Below are positions 16,842 to 27,592 of a stretch of DNA of 64,000 nucleotides, in pieces. Source of the stretch: Rebecca billardiae RCC1528 (taxonomy: Eukaryota > Haptophyta); contig OZ251223.1 of NCBI GenBank assembly GCA_965240325.2, positions 2,604,001-2,668,000 of the forward strand, given 5' to 3'. A model generated the notes under the pieces. It saw only the letters and a list, made by a program, of their open reading frames with translations. It ran no database searches and had not been told where the DNA came from. A program made the translations under genes and the position numbers. The stretch's first letter is position 1, and the number at the start of each line of letters is the position of its first letter.

Positions 16842-17736
16842 CGCAGGCACTCGACTACTTCTAGTACTACGCGCCTGCTGAGCCCCGGGCAGGAGGGCGG
16901 CCGCGATCAGTAGCAGGCGATGCCCGTCGTGCGGATCCGACTCGTCGAGCGTTACAGATATATAGATCGGTGGCCGGCCGCACCGTCGCGAGGTGCAGGT
17001 GGAGGACGGACGTCGTCGACAGTTGCAGGCGACAGGACCGGTGAGCGCATTTAATACGGCCCTGCTCACACACTACCTGCCCGACGGTCCACACGGCCTC
17101 CGTCGCAGCGACGGGCTGCGACCCGCGGCGCGGCCGCGGTGGCACCTCGGACTCACTCACCTCGACCGTCAGCCTGCTCATGCTGGCCCGCGGGTGTGCG
17201 CCCCTCCTGTTCACTCACTAGCTTGAGTCGCGTCGACGCCTGCCTGAGCTGTGTGCGTCTCTTATTCTTAGTAAACTGTAATGTGTAATCGATCGACGGA
17301 CCCTGATTGATGATTATTGATTGGACAATAGTTACTCATGGCCGCGCGCGGGGCCTACGGCTTACGGCTACCGTACAGTTTACTATGTTTTAACGTGCAC
17401 ACTTGGTTACAGTAGCGGCAAGTCGGCATCTCGAGCAGAAAAGGACAAACGCGTATCTACACCCATACGTCGATTCAGTATTTCTCCCGCGGCGAATATG
17501 TGCGAGGACTGTCCCAACCGCGGGTACGCTGGGTAAAAGCTGTCGATCCGCTGTCTTTCGGAGTAAAACACGTCGATCCGCTGACATTCGGAGTAAAATC
17601 ATTCGATCCGCTGGCAACTTTTTATAGGCGGGGAAACTCCGAATTGTGGGCATTTCCGTAACTAACCGAACATCTGTACCGCCGATCCACTTTACACGAT
17701 TAAGTAGAGTGGACCGCCACAAAACAGACCGCGTAA
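16842..17736. other. AT-richer intergenic region, no convincing gene
   Basis: GC content drops from the flanking coding regions. Short open frames occur on both strands but none shows recognisable domains. A 30-bp tandem repeat lies at its distal end. An unrecognised 5' exon of the following sulfotransferase-like gene could lie here. Confidence 0.5.
17532..17616. repeat. 30-bp tandem repeat, about 2.8 copies
   Basis: The core TCGATCCGCTG recurs at 17543, 17573 and 17603 (period 30 bp), each followed by a related ATTCGGAGTAAAA block in the first two copies. It sits just upstream of the sulfotransferase-like gene. It may be a minisatellite or a set of regulatory sites. Confidence 0.7.
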
Positions 17737-18843
17737 AGTAGGTCTGCAGGTGAGAGTCATGGGGGTGAGGAGTCATGTACTCACCACAAGACTGGCACGG
17801 CCTTGATGCGAGGCATGCTTCGTCCGAAGCAGGTGGAAACCTCCGCGGCCTGGCTGATCAACGTAACCTGCAAGGTCATCGGTCCCAGTAGTGTCAAGCA
17901 CGAGGCGATGTTGACGCCGACAATAAATGCAGCCCGTCTCTCGCGCCTGAAGGACGACGCATCTGCGCCCGATGTGACTGTCTTCTCGAAATCCCACCTC
18001 CCGCCGTTCCAGACGCCGACGCCATCGGAAGTGCGCCCGTGCGTGGTGCACATGACGCGAGACCCGATCGAGCAGGCCGTCTCCGCGTACCTCTACCACG
18101 AGCGGGTCGGCGCTGAGAACCTGGCACAGGCTGCGCGCGCGGGCGTCGCAATCCAAGACTACCGGCGGACGTCAGGCAAACGTCTACGGGAGCGCTGGAT
18201 GCACCACACGGGGTGGCGGGCCCCATGTGCCGCAGCGGGCGCCGTGAGTGGCGACGCGAGTGCACTGCGCAGGCGGGTCAACATTTCGCTCTTCGAGCTG
18301 AACAGGCGCGCGACTCGACTCACTGGGCCCGAGGCGGGCGTCCTGTGCGAGCTCGAGGGGCACACGTATGGCGAAGTGCGCAGTATGGCGGCGACGGCTC
18401 TGTCGTTGCGCGCGTACGAGCGCGCCGTCAACGTCGACCTCAGCGATTGGGCGGTGGACGCGAGCGCCGTCGTGGCACGGGTTGCGCGCGTCTGCGCCGC
18501 GCCAGGGAGCCGGCTGGTGGAGATCTTCAACGCCACCGTCCAGCAAGCCGTGGACAACGGGCTCTTCAACGCAACGAGCGGACTCCATGTGAACTCGCAG
18601 CACTTGCTCTCGTCGCGGCTGGCCGCGTTCCTACGCGCGGGAGATTTGTCGGCCGTGGCGCAGCGGCTGCCGGCGGAGAACGCGCGCGCGCTCGAGCAGG
18701 TCTACGTGGACTTCATGCAGGTCGCGAAGTGCTTCTACGAGGTGCGCACGCCTCTCAACTTGCGGCAGCAGCATGCACACACGCCAGCGAGCCTGCAACC
18801 GCCCGAGATGTGCCCGCCCGATGTGGTCCGTGCCGCCAGTTAG
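17737..18843 (+). CDS. Sulfotransferase-family protein, 5' end unresolved
   Basis: The frame is open from 17737 (after TAA at 17734) to TAG ending 18843. The first in-frame ATG is 17806, but the codons just before it read HHKTGTAL (17782-17805), which resembles the 5'-phosphosulfate (PAPS) binding loop of sulfotransferases. A 3'-PAPS motif follows at RDPIEQAVSAYLYH (R at 18058), after FSKSHLP. The real protein therefore probably starts upstream, with an exon joined by splicing (CAG at 17747-17749 is one possible acceptor), or the start has been lost. The C-terminal half is helical with Cys and N-glycosylation sequons (NIS, NAT), which would fit a Golgi carbohydrate sulfotransferase. The substrate cannot be told. 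Confidence 0.65.
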   Translation, partial: SRSAGESHGGEESCTHHKTGTALMRGMLRPKQVETSAAWLINVTCKVIGPSSVKHEAMLTPTINAARLSRLKDDASAPDVTVFSKSHLPPFQTPTPSEVRPCVVHMTRDPIEQAVSAYLYHERVGAENLAQAARAGVAIQDYRRTSGKRLRERWMHHTGWRAPCAAAGAVSGDASALRRRVNISLFELNRRATRLTGPEAGVLCELEGHTYGEVRSMAATALSLRAYERAVNVDLSDWAVDASAVVARVARVCAAPGSRLVEIFNATVQQAVDNGLFNATSGLHVNSQHLLSSRLAAFLRAGDLSAVAQRLPAENARALEQVYVDFMQVAKCFYEVRTPLNLRQQHAHTPASLQPPEMCPPDVVRAAS

Positions 18844-18848
18844 CGGGG

Positions 18849-18948
18849 CGGCCCGCGACGCCGGCGGGCCGCGGCCAGGGTCGGCCCGCGACGCCGGCGG
18901 GCCGCGGCCAGGGTCGGCCCGCGACGCCGGCGGGCCGCGGCCAGGGTC
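18849..18948. repeat. 33-bp GC-rich minisatellite, three exact copies
   Basis: CGGCCCGCGACGCC starts at 18849, 18882 and 18915. The three 33-bp units are identical and begin six bases after the stop codon of the sulfotransferase-like gene. Confidence 0.9.
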
Positions 18949-19800
18949 GAGGGTGGCGGCGCGACGCCGTGCGCGGTGCGGGCGGCATGCCAGTGAGCAC
19001 AGTCTGGTGGGCCGTGGTGGCGCTCACACTCTGCGGCCCCGGGCGACAAATAGTCTCGATCGATCGCGGATGAGTTACGATCTAACAGTAGCCGGGCTTT
19101 GGCATGATGATGTCGAGGGTGTGTGTGTATTAATCCCGTTTCCTCCGTGCACGATTTTCTTTTCCGCCTGCCTCTCCAGGCGGTTGGCTCCAACCGTCCG
19201 GATGGTCGAAGTACCCGGTACTGCCTGCAGAGCTGCGCAGGCGAAAGCTGCGCTGCCAGTTACGTATGGCGGCCGTTTGGCTCACCGCTTTTTGGCTCAC
19301 CGCTTTTTGCGTCCGTTTCTGAGGACCGACACCGCCCGCTCGTCCGCACGGACGACACTGCTGACGACGTCCGTAGGGACCGACTACTGTGATAAGCCCC
19401 TGCGTGACCGGGGAACTGGTAAGGCGGAATAAACATCAGATATGTGAATCGTCGCAGGCTCGCAACGCGCGATGCGCGCGAGCGCGTTCCTTGCGCCAGC
19501 GCGGTCGGGTCCGGACGGTCCGGTAACGAGCGCGTCTCGTTGCTCATTCAGTGAGTCATTGCTGACTCCGATAGGCCAGTAGTACCACTGTTAGACTGAA
19601 GAAGAAGCGTGGGTGCTCCCTACCGCGCGTGTGGGCGATAGGTCCACCGGAAGCGACCAGGCGGGGCTAAGGAGTAAGGAGCCACCGCCCCGGGGGGCGA
19701 GGCGGACGGATGTCACATCACGGATGGATGCGTCGGCAGCCCCAAACCTAGGGTTTGGGCCGTTTTGGGCTCCGGACTGGCCGAGGTAACTGGGCCCAGT
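18949..19800. other. Intergenic region without a convincing gene
   Basis: Only short, low-complexity open frames are present. A 15-bp direct repeat (GGCTCACCGCTTTTT) occurs twice in tandem near 19279-19308. No RNA gene was recognised. Confidence 0.5.
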
Positions 19801-19925
19801 CTGACAGGTGGGTCACCTGACGGTGTCAGGCGGCCACCTGACACTGTCAGGCGGTCAGGCCGCAGGCGACTCTGCCTGTCAGTCAGCTGACAGGACAGGT
19901 ACAGATAATTGTCAGGCAGCATCGA
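19801..19925. promoter_or_regulatory. Cluster of CTGACA/TGTCAG palindromes upstream of the ankyrin gene
   Basis: Dense inverted repeats of the same half-site occur here: CCTGACGGTGTCAGG (19816-19830), CCTGACACTGTCAGG (19837-19851) and CCTGTCAGTCAGCTGACAGG (19875-19894), plus single half-sites at 19801 and about 19910. They lie 20-145 bp upstream of the ATG at 19946, in the expected promoter or 5' UTR. Possible dimeric transcription-factor sites. Confidence 0.5.
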
Positions 19926-19945
19926 CGCCCGCAAAGATCGCCACG

Positions 19946-21070
19946 ATGGCGGACGCTGCTGCGGAGGCCATTGCAGGTGGTGATGTGTCTGCCCTTGAGC
20001 AGGCGATGGCAAGCGCCGGCAGCGCGGAAGAGGTGGCGGCGCTCGTCTGCACACCGATCGACGCGAAGGGCAACTGCCTGGCACACCTCGCCGCCGAGTG
20101 CGACGAGGTGGCCTGCCTGCAGCTGCTGCTGTCGCGCGCATCGGCGGGTGCGCGGGCAGCACGCACCGCTCGCGGCATGACACCCCTGCACGTGGCGGCG
20201 CAGTGCGGAGCGCTGTCGTGCGTGGATGCGCTCCTCTCCGCGCGCGGCAGTGCGCAATTGCTCGAGCCCAATGCCTGGTCAGAGACACCGCTCCACCTCG
20301 CAGCGGCCGCTGGGCACGTGAGCGTCTGTGAGGCTCTGCTGCGCGCCGCCGCCTCGAACCAGCTCGAGCTGACCGGCGCGCTTGACGCGTGGGGCCGCAC
20401 GCCGGCGCACGTCGCGCAGCAGCAAGGCGAGCTCGCCGCTCTCGCGTCGCTCGGAGGCGCACCCTCGGCTGACGCAGGCCACGCAGCTCACGGCGGCAGC
20501 GCGTGCGGCGGTCCCGACGGTGGTGGAGCCGTCTCGCTCGCGCTGCACAGTCTGCACACGCAGCTCCGCGATGCCCTCCAGCCGCGCGAGTACGCCGTCG
20601 CGCCGGCGGCAAGCGCCCCGCCCGTGGCACCGCCCGCCCCGCCGCCCCGCCCCGCCACCTACGCCCCGCCCAGAGCCCGCCCCCTCAGCCAGCTGCTCGA
20701 GTACCCCGGGCCCGCGCCGGCTGAGCTGGAGACGCTGTTGGAGGGTGGGGGCGTGCACGCCGGCGGGCGCGACATGTTCGGCCTGGCCGCGGTGCACAAG
20801 CTCGCGGCGTGGGACAGCCACGCGCTGCTGCGCGTGCTGCTGCCGCGGCTGAGCGCCCAGGACGTGAACGCATGCGCTGGCGAGCACCGGTGGACAGCGC
20901 TGCACTTTGCGGCCGATGCGGGCGCGCGCCGCGCGTACGACGCACTGCTCGGCTGCCCGCACACCAAGGCAGACATCGCCGATGCTCAGGGCCGGGACGC
21001 GGCGGAGCTGCTGAGGCTGGCAGAGGGGGCAGGGGGCGTGCTGGGTGAGAGCTGCAGCGAGGGCAGCTGA
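19946..21070 (+). CDS. Ankyrin-repeat protein
   Basis: This frame encodes 374 residues in one exon. The ATG at 19946 is chosen because the upstream extension of the frame (back to a GTG at 19808) translates the palindrome cluster. Ankyrin repeats occupy about residues 35-165, with classic TPLHVAA, TPLHLAA and TPAHVA motifs, and a second group lies near the C terminus (about 275-360, AAVHKLA and TALHFAA). A Pro/Ala-rich linker separates the two groups. There is no signal peptide or membrane segment, so it is probably a soluble protein-interaction scaffold. The partner is unknown. Confidence 0.8.
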   Translation: MADAAAEAIAGGDVSALEQAMASAGSAEEVAALVCTPIDAKGNCLAHLAAECDEVACLQLLLSRASAGARAARTARGMTPLHVAAQCGALSCVDALLSARGSAQLLEPNAWSETPLHLAAAAGHVSVCEALLRAAASNQLELTGALDAWGRTPAHVAQQQGELAALASLGGAPSADAGHAAHGGSACGGPDGGGAVSLALHSLHTQLRDALQPREYAVAPAASAPPVAPPAPPPRPATYAPPRARPLSQLLEYPGPAPAELETLLEGGGVHAGGRDMFGLAAVHKLAAWDSHALLRVLLPRLSAQDVNACAGEHRWTALHFAADAGARRAYDALLGCPHTKADIADAQGRDAAELLRLAEGAGGVLGESCSEGS

Positions 21071-21406
21071 TCGTGCTGTGCCGTGGGACAGGCTTCAGCT
21101 GTTGCACGGTCTGGCGCAGTCTGGCGCAGTCGGCCAGTCGCGATGACAGTGTGCTCAGTTTTGACGAGGAGCTTCTTCAGACTGCATCAAAGCTCGCACC
21201 ACCTCCGTCTGGGCGCGACGCGCCGGGGGCGCATGGTAAGTAGGTGATGGGCCACGGGCCGATGCACCCGCGGCCCGGCCCAGCCGTGACCAGTGCGCTC
21301 GCGCTGGCGGCCACGGCGCCGCGAGGAAGACCACATGCGCAATGCCGACGGCCGTCATTCGCGCCGTGTCGTACTGACTACTGTCGTGCGGCTCCAAAGA
21401 TCGATG

Positions 21407-21410
<4 letters not shown>
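21071..21410. other. Intergenic spacer between ankyrin gene and (TA)n tract
   Basis: No supported gene. A duplicated CTGGCGCAGT block lies near 21111-21130. Confidence 0.4.

Positions 21411-21490
<80 letters not shown>
21411..21490. repeat. (TA)n microsatellite, about 80 bp
   Basis: Uninterrupted TA dinucleotides. Frames through it read as Ile-Tyr repeats and are not coding. Confidence 0.95.
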
Positions 21491-21493
<3 letters not shown>

Positions 21494-21559
21494 CGGCTAC
21501 GCCGATCTTCGGGTAGTAAACAACGAAGTTGAGGGCGCACGGCCCTGGTAGTTCCCTCG

Positions 21560-22148
21560 CGTCGTTCTTCACCGAATCACGATTAATGCGCGCGCCCGGC
21601 GCGTTGCCGTGCAGGAGGCGCGGCCGGCGCGGGCGCGAGTAATCGACGCGATCGACGGACTCGGGGGGCTGCGCCGTGTCGAACTCGACGCGCAGCAGCC
21701 GCAGCGCCTCCGCCCGGTGCGCTTCGGGCAGCCCTGCTGTGGCCGCGCGCAGCGCAGAGATCGCGCTCGGCAGCTCGCCCGTCTCAGCCTCGCACAGCCT
21801 CGCGCGCTCGGCGGGATCGGCGCAGCGTCGGATGATTGAGCTCGCAGCTCTGAGCTCGCAGCTCGTCGGCCGGTCGGCGGCGGGAAAGAGCGTCGCGAGC
21901 AGCCGCGGCTCGAGCCTGTCTACGACCTCCCGCAGCCGCAGCAGCCGCTCCTTGCACGCCCTCGGCGTCTTCCCCTCGAATGCGGGCACAATGAGCTCCC
22001 CACGGCACGTAACACCCTGGATTGCGACCTTTGTGCGCGTCGGCGCCGCCGCGGGTGCTGTCGGCCGACGGCCTGGAGCGCGAGGGCGACTGCGAGCACG
22101 GGCGAGAGAGGAGCACGGCGTCGCCCGTAGCATATGCCACCTCGCCAT
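21560..22148 (-). CDS. Hypothetical protein, possible minus-strand exon
   Basis: The minus frame from Met at 22148 reads into a plausible globular helical segment (CRGELIVPAFEGKTP, then LRLREVVDRLEPRLLATLFP and a helical Ala/Arg/Glu-rich stretch) until about 21600. Beyond that it becomes Arg/Pro-rich and runs into the (TA)n tract, so the real 3' end is probably spliced or terminates nearby. A signal-like segment (LSPVLAVALALQAVG) lies in another minus frame near 22050-22120, suggesting an upstream exon. I do not recognise a family. The overlapping plus-strand frame looks less protein-like. Confidence 0.35.
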
Positions 22149-22689
22149 CGTCGCGGACTCGCCGCTCGCAGATCTAAGCCCAGCCTCGTCGCGAGCAAAA
22201 CAGATGTCCGCGCTCGGCCTCGAGCTGCGAGGACTGGCGCCCAGCCTCGTCGCCCGCAGATCTGCGCGCGCTGCTTGCCGCGCCGTCATGCGCAGCCAGA
22301 GAGAGAGAGGCTCACGGTCAGCACTCCGCACGCGGAGCCATCACAGCGCGGCCATGGTCATGGACGGCGCGAGCGTGAGGGCTTGGGCGAGCGACTTCCC
22401 GCGAACATGCCAAGAGTTCAGCGACAGCTGCGCGGGCGTGCGGCGTGGCGCGCGCGGGCGCGCGCGCATGGCAGGGCGGGGCGCGCGGAGTGAGCGAGGC
22501 ACGAATGCGATGGCGACGGCCGTTGGGACCCGCCGCGCAGCTGCGCGCACCAGCGCTGAGTCTTGTCGGATTGAAGATCGTGCCTGCGTCACGCATTGCC
22601 CGCCTCAGAGGCTTTGCTCGAGCCCGCTCGTTCGTGTGGCAGGGCTTTTGTATCATCGCGCGAAGCCGTGTTACGATGAGCAGTATTAA

Positions 22690-23240
22690 TCGACGGGAGA
22701 TAACTATAGTAATCAGAAAGGATACGGTTATGAATCGCGCGCGGGAGATATATCCGATTGACGCGGGTAGCCCGAAGGGAACGCCTTCGGGCTACCCGCG
22801 TCAATGATATATCTCGTCGCCCGCGAGGGTTCGTGCGAAACGATGCGGATCGCGTGCCCTAGAACATCGCGCCAACCTGATGATATCCGCCACTGAGAAG
22901 CGACGGTTCTGAATGACTTCAGATGCCGGTCAATACTTTACTTCAAGCGACATAAAAGCCGACCGAACCTCTCTTTTCTATGGTTGGCGAGCTGTTTCAG
23001 GCTCTTACAATTCAGGCATCTTACTATGACGGAATGTTCGAACACACGGCTGGTGTTATGTGCTATTCCACCCTGCATTCCCCTAAGTGTTACTATCGTC
23101 AAAATTAGCATGATCCACTACAAACGCAATCATTGGCAGCGAAATGCGTCAACTAGGGGTTCGGTCACATCTGAATCAACCTACAAAAATCCCCAAAATC
23201 CTGCGCGCATCCTCTTTTTGATTTTGCGGAGCACGTGCGC
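22690..23240. other. AT-richer intergenic block with a 71-nt hairpin
   Basis: No coding evidence. The hairpin is listed separately. Confidence 0.5.
22745..22815. repeat. Near-perfect 32-bp inverted repeat (hairpin) with 5-nt loop
   Basis: Arm 22757-22778 pairs perfectly with 22784-22805 around the loop GAACG. After a 2-nt bulge (CG, 22755-22756) the stem continues for 10 bp (GAGATATATC with GATATATCTC). It sits in an AT-rich intergenic block. It could be a small RNA precursor, a miniature element or a cruciform. Confidence 0.85.
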
Positions 23241-23290
23241 CGCCCCCCCCCCCCCGGCTTTCGCTCACGCTCAGACCTTTCGGGGGGGGC
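23235..23290. repeat. C-run and G-run pair
   Basis: A run of about 14 C near 23240-23253 and a run of 8 G near 23281-23288 are separated by about 27 nt and could pair. The G run and the antisense of the C run are also G-quadruplex candidates. Confidence 0.6.
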
Positions 23291-23299
23291 CGTGCGCCA

Positions 23300-25470
23300 T
23301 GAGCTGAGGCGCTTTTGTACTACACATCAATGGGGGTACCGCCGTACCGTAGTGCAAAATCGTCATCATGGCGAGATTTTTCCTGCTGATGACCGGACGG
23401 CAGTCGGCATGCTCATTGACATACATACATACGTACATCACAGTGAACAAAAACGGGATTATCGTTACCGTAACCCGTCCGACACGAGCCGATTTTCGGG
23501 GAACTTCTCGCGCGGGCCGCACGAGCGCACAGACGACGCTACGGTGGTCGCGCAGGCGCCTGGCGAGTGCCCCGGGCATGGGACTGCAACATCCCACCCA
23601 GCCTCCCCATCCCTCCGCCCCTCTCTGCCTCGCCGGGTTGCACGCGGCTGGCCGGTCACGTAGCTCGTGGTGAGCCATTCGTGAGCGTGGAGCCCTGCTG
23701 CTCAGTGCGGCGATGCAGCGAGGCGAAGCGGCGCGTAAGATGGCGCATCTTACTCCGAATGCAGTCTGCTACCAGCACAGCCGCCCTCGCCGGAGTGCCT
23801 GGTCGTCACCTTCGTCGTGTGCACGTGTCGCGCGCTGCCCATCAACGAGCGATCGTAAGCCTTCTCCGGAGCCATTCAAACACGCTCGTCCTCGACGAGG
23901 CGTGCGCGAGGCACCGCGCGAGCGCGGGAGCGGCCCTTCCTAGCGTAGACCTGCACGGCCATCCACCTCGCCACAGCCTGCCATGTCAAACTCCTCCCCG
24001 CACACAGTGCTCGCGTGCCGCGTGCAGGTCGGTCGACTCACATGGCAGAAGGGTGCACAGATCTTTTCGACTGCGAGGAGACGGCCGCGAGCACAGGCGT
24101 GCGGCGCTGTCCCACGCTTCATTGGGCTGTTCTAGACCAGTCACGCGCCCGCGGCACCCCACCCGCCCTCTCCGCGTCGCGTGCCACTCAACGCCGCGCG
24201 CGCCCTCTCGGGCGATGCGAGTCTCGCCATCGACGGCGATCTTGCGGCTGATTCGTACCCGCATGTATTCAACAAATACGACAAATCGCCGAGCTGAACG
24301 CACCTCGTCGCGCGATGGCATGGTCGCGCTGTGTGACGTCGCTCGCCGCAGGAAATTCGGTACGCGACGAGAGCACGGCGCACGCGCACGGCGCGGCGTG
24401 GGAGGCGGGGCGGTGGTGTCCTCGAGCCATCCCGCCCGCGCCGCGGTGCGCCAGCCGCCACCTCGCCGCGCCGTGGCCCATGCCGCGCGGCAGGTGTCGA
24501 CCAGACCGACCTTGCCGCCCAACAGAGGGCCGCCACGGAAATTCTGTATTTGTTGAATACAGACTTACCCACGTGCCCGCGATGCGGCGGCGCCCGTGGC
24601 GGCGGCCTGGCGCGGCGGCGGCGGCGCGGGCAGCCTGACGGGCCAGATAGGGCGCGCCAGGTCGGGGCGATCGTGATGGGATGGTTCCATACGCATCAGT
24701 GCGTGCTCCTGTGCATCTCAAGAGCGCGCTGGGCGCCCTCTCTCGCGCCTATGCCCATCCCACGCGGTCTGAGAAGCCTCCCGGTTTGGCCATTGTCGTG
24801 CCGTGCTCGGTCGTGGCTGCCCGGCGGGTCGGAGAGGTCGAGGCGAGCCGGGTCGTTCGCTACGGACGATGCCTATGGGTCATGGCGAGTGCCAGCACGC
24901 AGCTCGGGCGCGCGCCCGGCGCCTCCTCGCCGCGCTACATCCACACCAAGATCTGGCCCAAAAACAGGCTTCAAGAGCGAAACTCAGTCTGGGAGTTGCT
25001 CAGGCCGCTGTGTGCGGTTTGAAGGCGCGCAAACTTGTGGAGCGGGTGCCCACATGGGTTGAGCACAATGCGACGTTGCGTTTTTTCGCGAAACACCACT
25101 TCCTCGCCTCTCCGCGCGCGTGCCGCGCGGCCCCCGTGAAGTCCTCTTAACAGGTCACGTGTGGCCGCCCGTGGGGCGAGGGTGGGCGAGGAGGGGCGGG
25201 GGAGGGTGACGCCGCCCCAGGGAACCGCCTTGGCAAGCCGGCCGACGCCTCGCAGCCCCCCTCGCGGCAGTCATGCGCGCACGCCCGCCGCTCGGAGCGC
25301 GCCATCGATTCGAATGGGCGTGCGCACGACCGACCATGCTCAAACGGCTTCCGGCCCGATCTTTCTCCACTGTGGCGGCGCGATGTGCCGCGAACGGGGC
25401 ATGAAAAAAATTCCAGCGCATCCCCACTGGGCGGAAGTGCGGTTGGGTTACGGCCGAAAATCGATTTCTT
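23300..25470. other. 2.2-kb region without a supported gene
   Basis: Open frames on both strands (for example plus 23567-24556) are Arg/Ala/His-rich, have no recognisable domain, and are matched by equally long antisense frames. A 16-bp inverted repeat pair is the clearest structure. Confidence 0.45.
24264..24561. repeat. 16-bp inverted repeats bounding a 298-bp interval
   Basis: TGTATTCAACAAATAC at 24264-24279 is the exact reverse complement of 24546-24561. The interval size resembles a miniature inverted-repeat element, but I found no clear target-site duplication. Confidence 0.5.
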
Positions 25471-25477
25471 TACTGTG

Positions 25478-25826
<349 letters not shown>

Positions 25827-25883
25827 ATGCGGGCGGGCGGCGCGCGGAGGGGCGGCACTCTACGCGCTGACGCGCGGTCAAGC

Positions 25884-26518
25884 TCATGCTCGGAAGTCCC
25901 ACAGCGGGACTTCTCCGAGCTTACAGGATCGCCAGTGAAGACCTCCCGCGCCCCTCGAGATCATACGGAGTTGGCGGCAAGATCGCGCTCTTGCGGCGGC
26001 GGCGGGCGGGAAGCGCGCGCCGGCGCTCGCTCGCGCGCTCGCTGCCCGCAGCGCGCGCGTCAGGTCGTCGCGAGCGCTTGCGCACCGGCGCTAGGGCGCG
26101 TGCAACCTGCGCACGCCGCTGGTTCGCGCCTGCGCGCTCTGCTCCGCCGCTGCGGCGCTTGCGAGCGCTCGCCGTGTCCGGCTGCGCCGGTCCCCGGGCC
26201 GCGTCGAAAGCCTGGTTGTGCGGCCAGCCAAGTGTGGCGTTTGCGGCTTGGCGCGCGAGCGCGCGACGCAGCGGATGGCGCGTGTGAGCCGCCCGGCCAG
26301 CTACACTCGCCTCGTGCGCCGCGTGCCGACCGCGAGCCCCAGATTCGACGCCGAGCGCTGCTCGGTCACGGTGAGACGGGTCGGCGCTCCGCATCGCAGA
26401 GCCGCGCGTGGTCGCGCAGAAGAGGCCGCGCGTGGCCGGCGCGGCCGCTGTGTGCCATGGTCTAGACTTCAATCGCGTCCGCGGTAGGTGAGAACGCTTG
26501 CCTCGCCCAAGCGGTCAC
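25884..26518 (+). repeat. Left arm of foldback element
   Basis: Begins TCATGCTCGGAAGTCCC and ends GCGGTCAC. More than 99% identical to the reverse complement of the right arm. Confidence 0.85.
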
Positions 26519-26813
26519 GCCGCACTCACGAGTGGGCGAGTTGACCTGACCCTGCGTGCTGGGCCGTACTCTCGTGCCGCCAGCAGTGGGCTCGAACAAA
26601 TCCATCCTACTCCATTGGTAGACGGCTTCAAGAACTCGATGGTCGTGGTCTGGTAGCGCGCTGATGACACGTGCTGACGTGCACGATCTCCGTGAGCGCA
26701 GCTCTTCCACGCAATGGCTTATGTGGCTACGATCGGTGACGGCGTGACCTCGAGACGGAGACACCTTCTGAATCCACCTCACGTGTCACGCGCTGTGTAC
26801 GGGCAAAGGATTA

Positions 26814-27444
26814 GTGACCGCTTGGGCGAGGCAAGCGTTCCTACCGCGGACGCGATTGAAGTCTAGACCACGGCAGACAGCGGCCGCGCCGGCCACGCGC
26901 GGCCTCTTCTGCGCGACCACGCGCGGCTCTGCGATGCGGAGCGCCGACCCGTCTCACCGTGACCGAGCAGCGCTCGGCGTCGAATCTGGGGCTCGCAGTC
27001 GGCACGCGGCGCACGAGGCGAGTGTAGCTGGCCGGGCGGCTCACACGCGCCATCCGCTGCGTCGCGCGCTCGCGCGCCAAGCCGCAAACGCCACACTTGG
27101 CTGGCCGCACAACCAGGCTTTCGACGCGGCCCGGGGACCGGCGCAGCCGGACACGGCGAGCGCTCGCAAGCGCCGCAGCGGCGGAGCAGAGCGCGCAGGC
27201 GCGAACCAGCGGCGTGCGCAGGTTGCACGCGCCCTAGCGCCGGTGCGCAAGCGCTCGCGACGACCTGACGCGCGCGCTGCGGGCAGCGAGCGCGCGAGCG
27301 AGCGCCGGCGCGCGCTTCCCGCCCGCCGCCGCCGCAAGAGCGCGATCTTGCCGCCAACTCCGTATGATCTCGAGGGGCGCGGGAGGTCTTCACTGGCGAT
27401 CCTGTAAGCTCGGAGAAGTCCCGCTGTGGGACTTCCGAGCATGA
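26814..27444 (-). repeat. Right arm of foldback element
   Basis: Reverse complement of the left arm, beginning GTGACCGC and ending CCGAGCATGA. Confidence 0.85.
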
Positions 27445-27549
27445 AAGCTGCGCTCGCAGTCGCTGCACGGCAGCACGAGGACTGGCGGAGGAGGCCGCGG
27501 CGCACAGATCGGGACGACTGTGGCGTCAGACTGTGCAGTCGTGTAGCAG

Positions 27550-27550
<1 letters not shown>

Positions 27551-27588
<38 letters not shown>
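27551..27588. repeat. (TA)n microsatellite
   Basis: About 38 bp of TA dinucleotides, 107 bp right of the foldback element. With the (TA)n tract on the other side, it brackets the element. Confidence 0.9.

Positions 27589-27589
<1 letters not shown>

Positions 27590-27592
<3 letters not shown>

Larger units (their letters stand above)
25884..27444. mobile_element. Foldback-type element with ~630-bp inverted repeats
   Basis: The left arm 25884-26518 (635 bp) and right arm 26814-27444 (631 bp) are reverse complements. I found three substitutions and one 4-bp indel (GTGA present near 26488 on the left only). The spacer is 26519-26813. AAGC occurs immediately outside both ends (25880-25883 and 27445-27448), as a 4-bp target duplication would. 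Each terminus carries an internal hairpin, GAAGTCCC-ACAGC-GGGACTTC. No transposase is visible; open frames in the arms are mirrored in both copies and look like non-coding GC-rich sequence. It is probably non-autonomous. Superfamily not assigned. Confidence 0.7.

Noticed and set aside
23567-24556. A 329-residue plus-strand frame
   Set aside because: No domain, His/Arg/Ser-rich composition, and equally long antisense frames. It also spans the 24264-24561 inverted repeat pair.
25886-27468. Matching open frames in both arms of the foldback element
   Set aside because: They occur only because the arms are reverse complements. The sequence is Arg/Ala-rich and has no domain or transposase motif.
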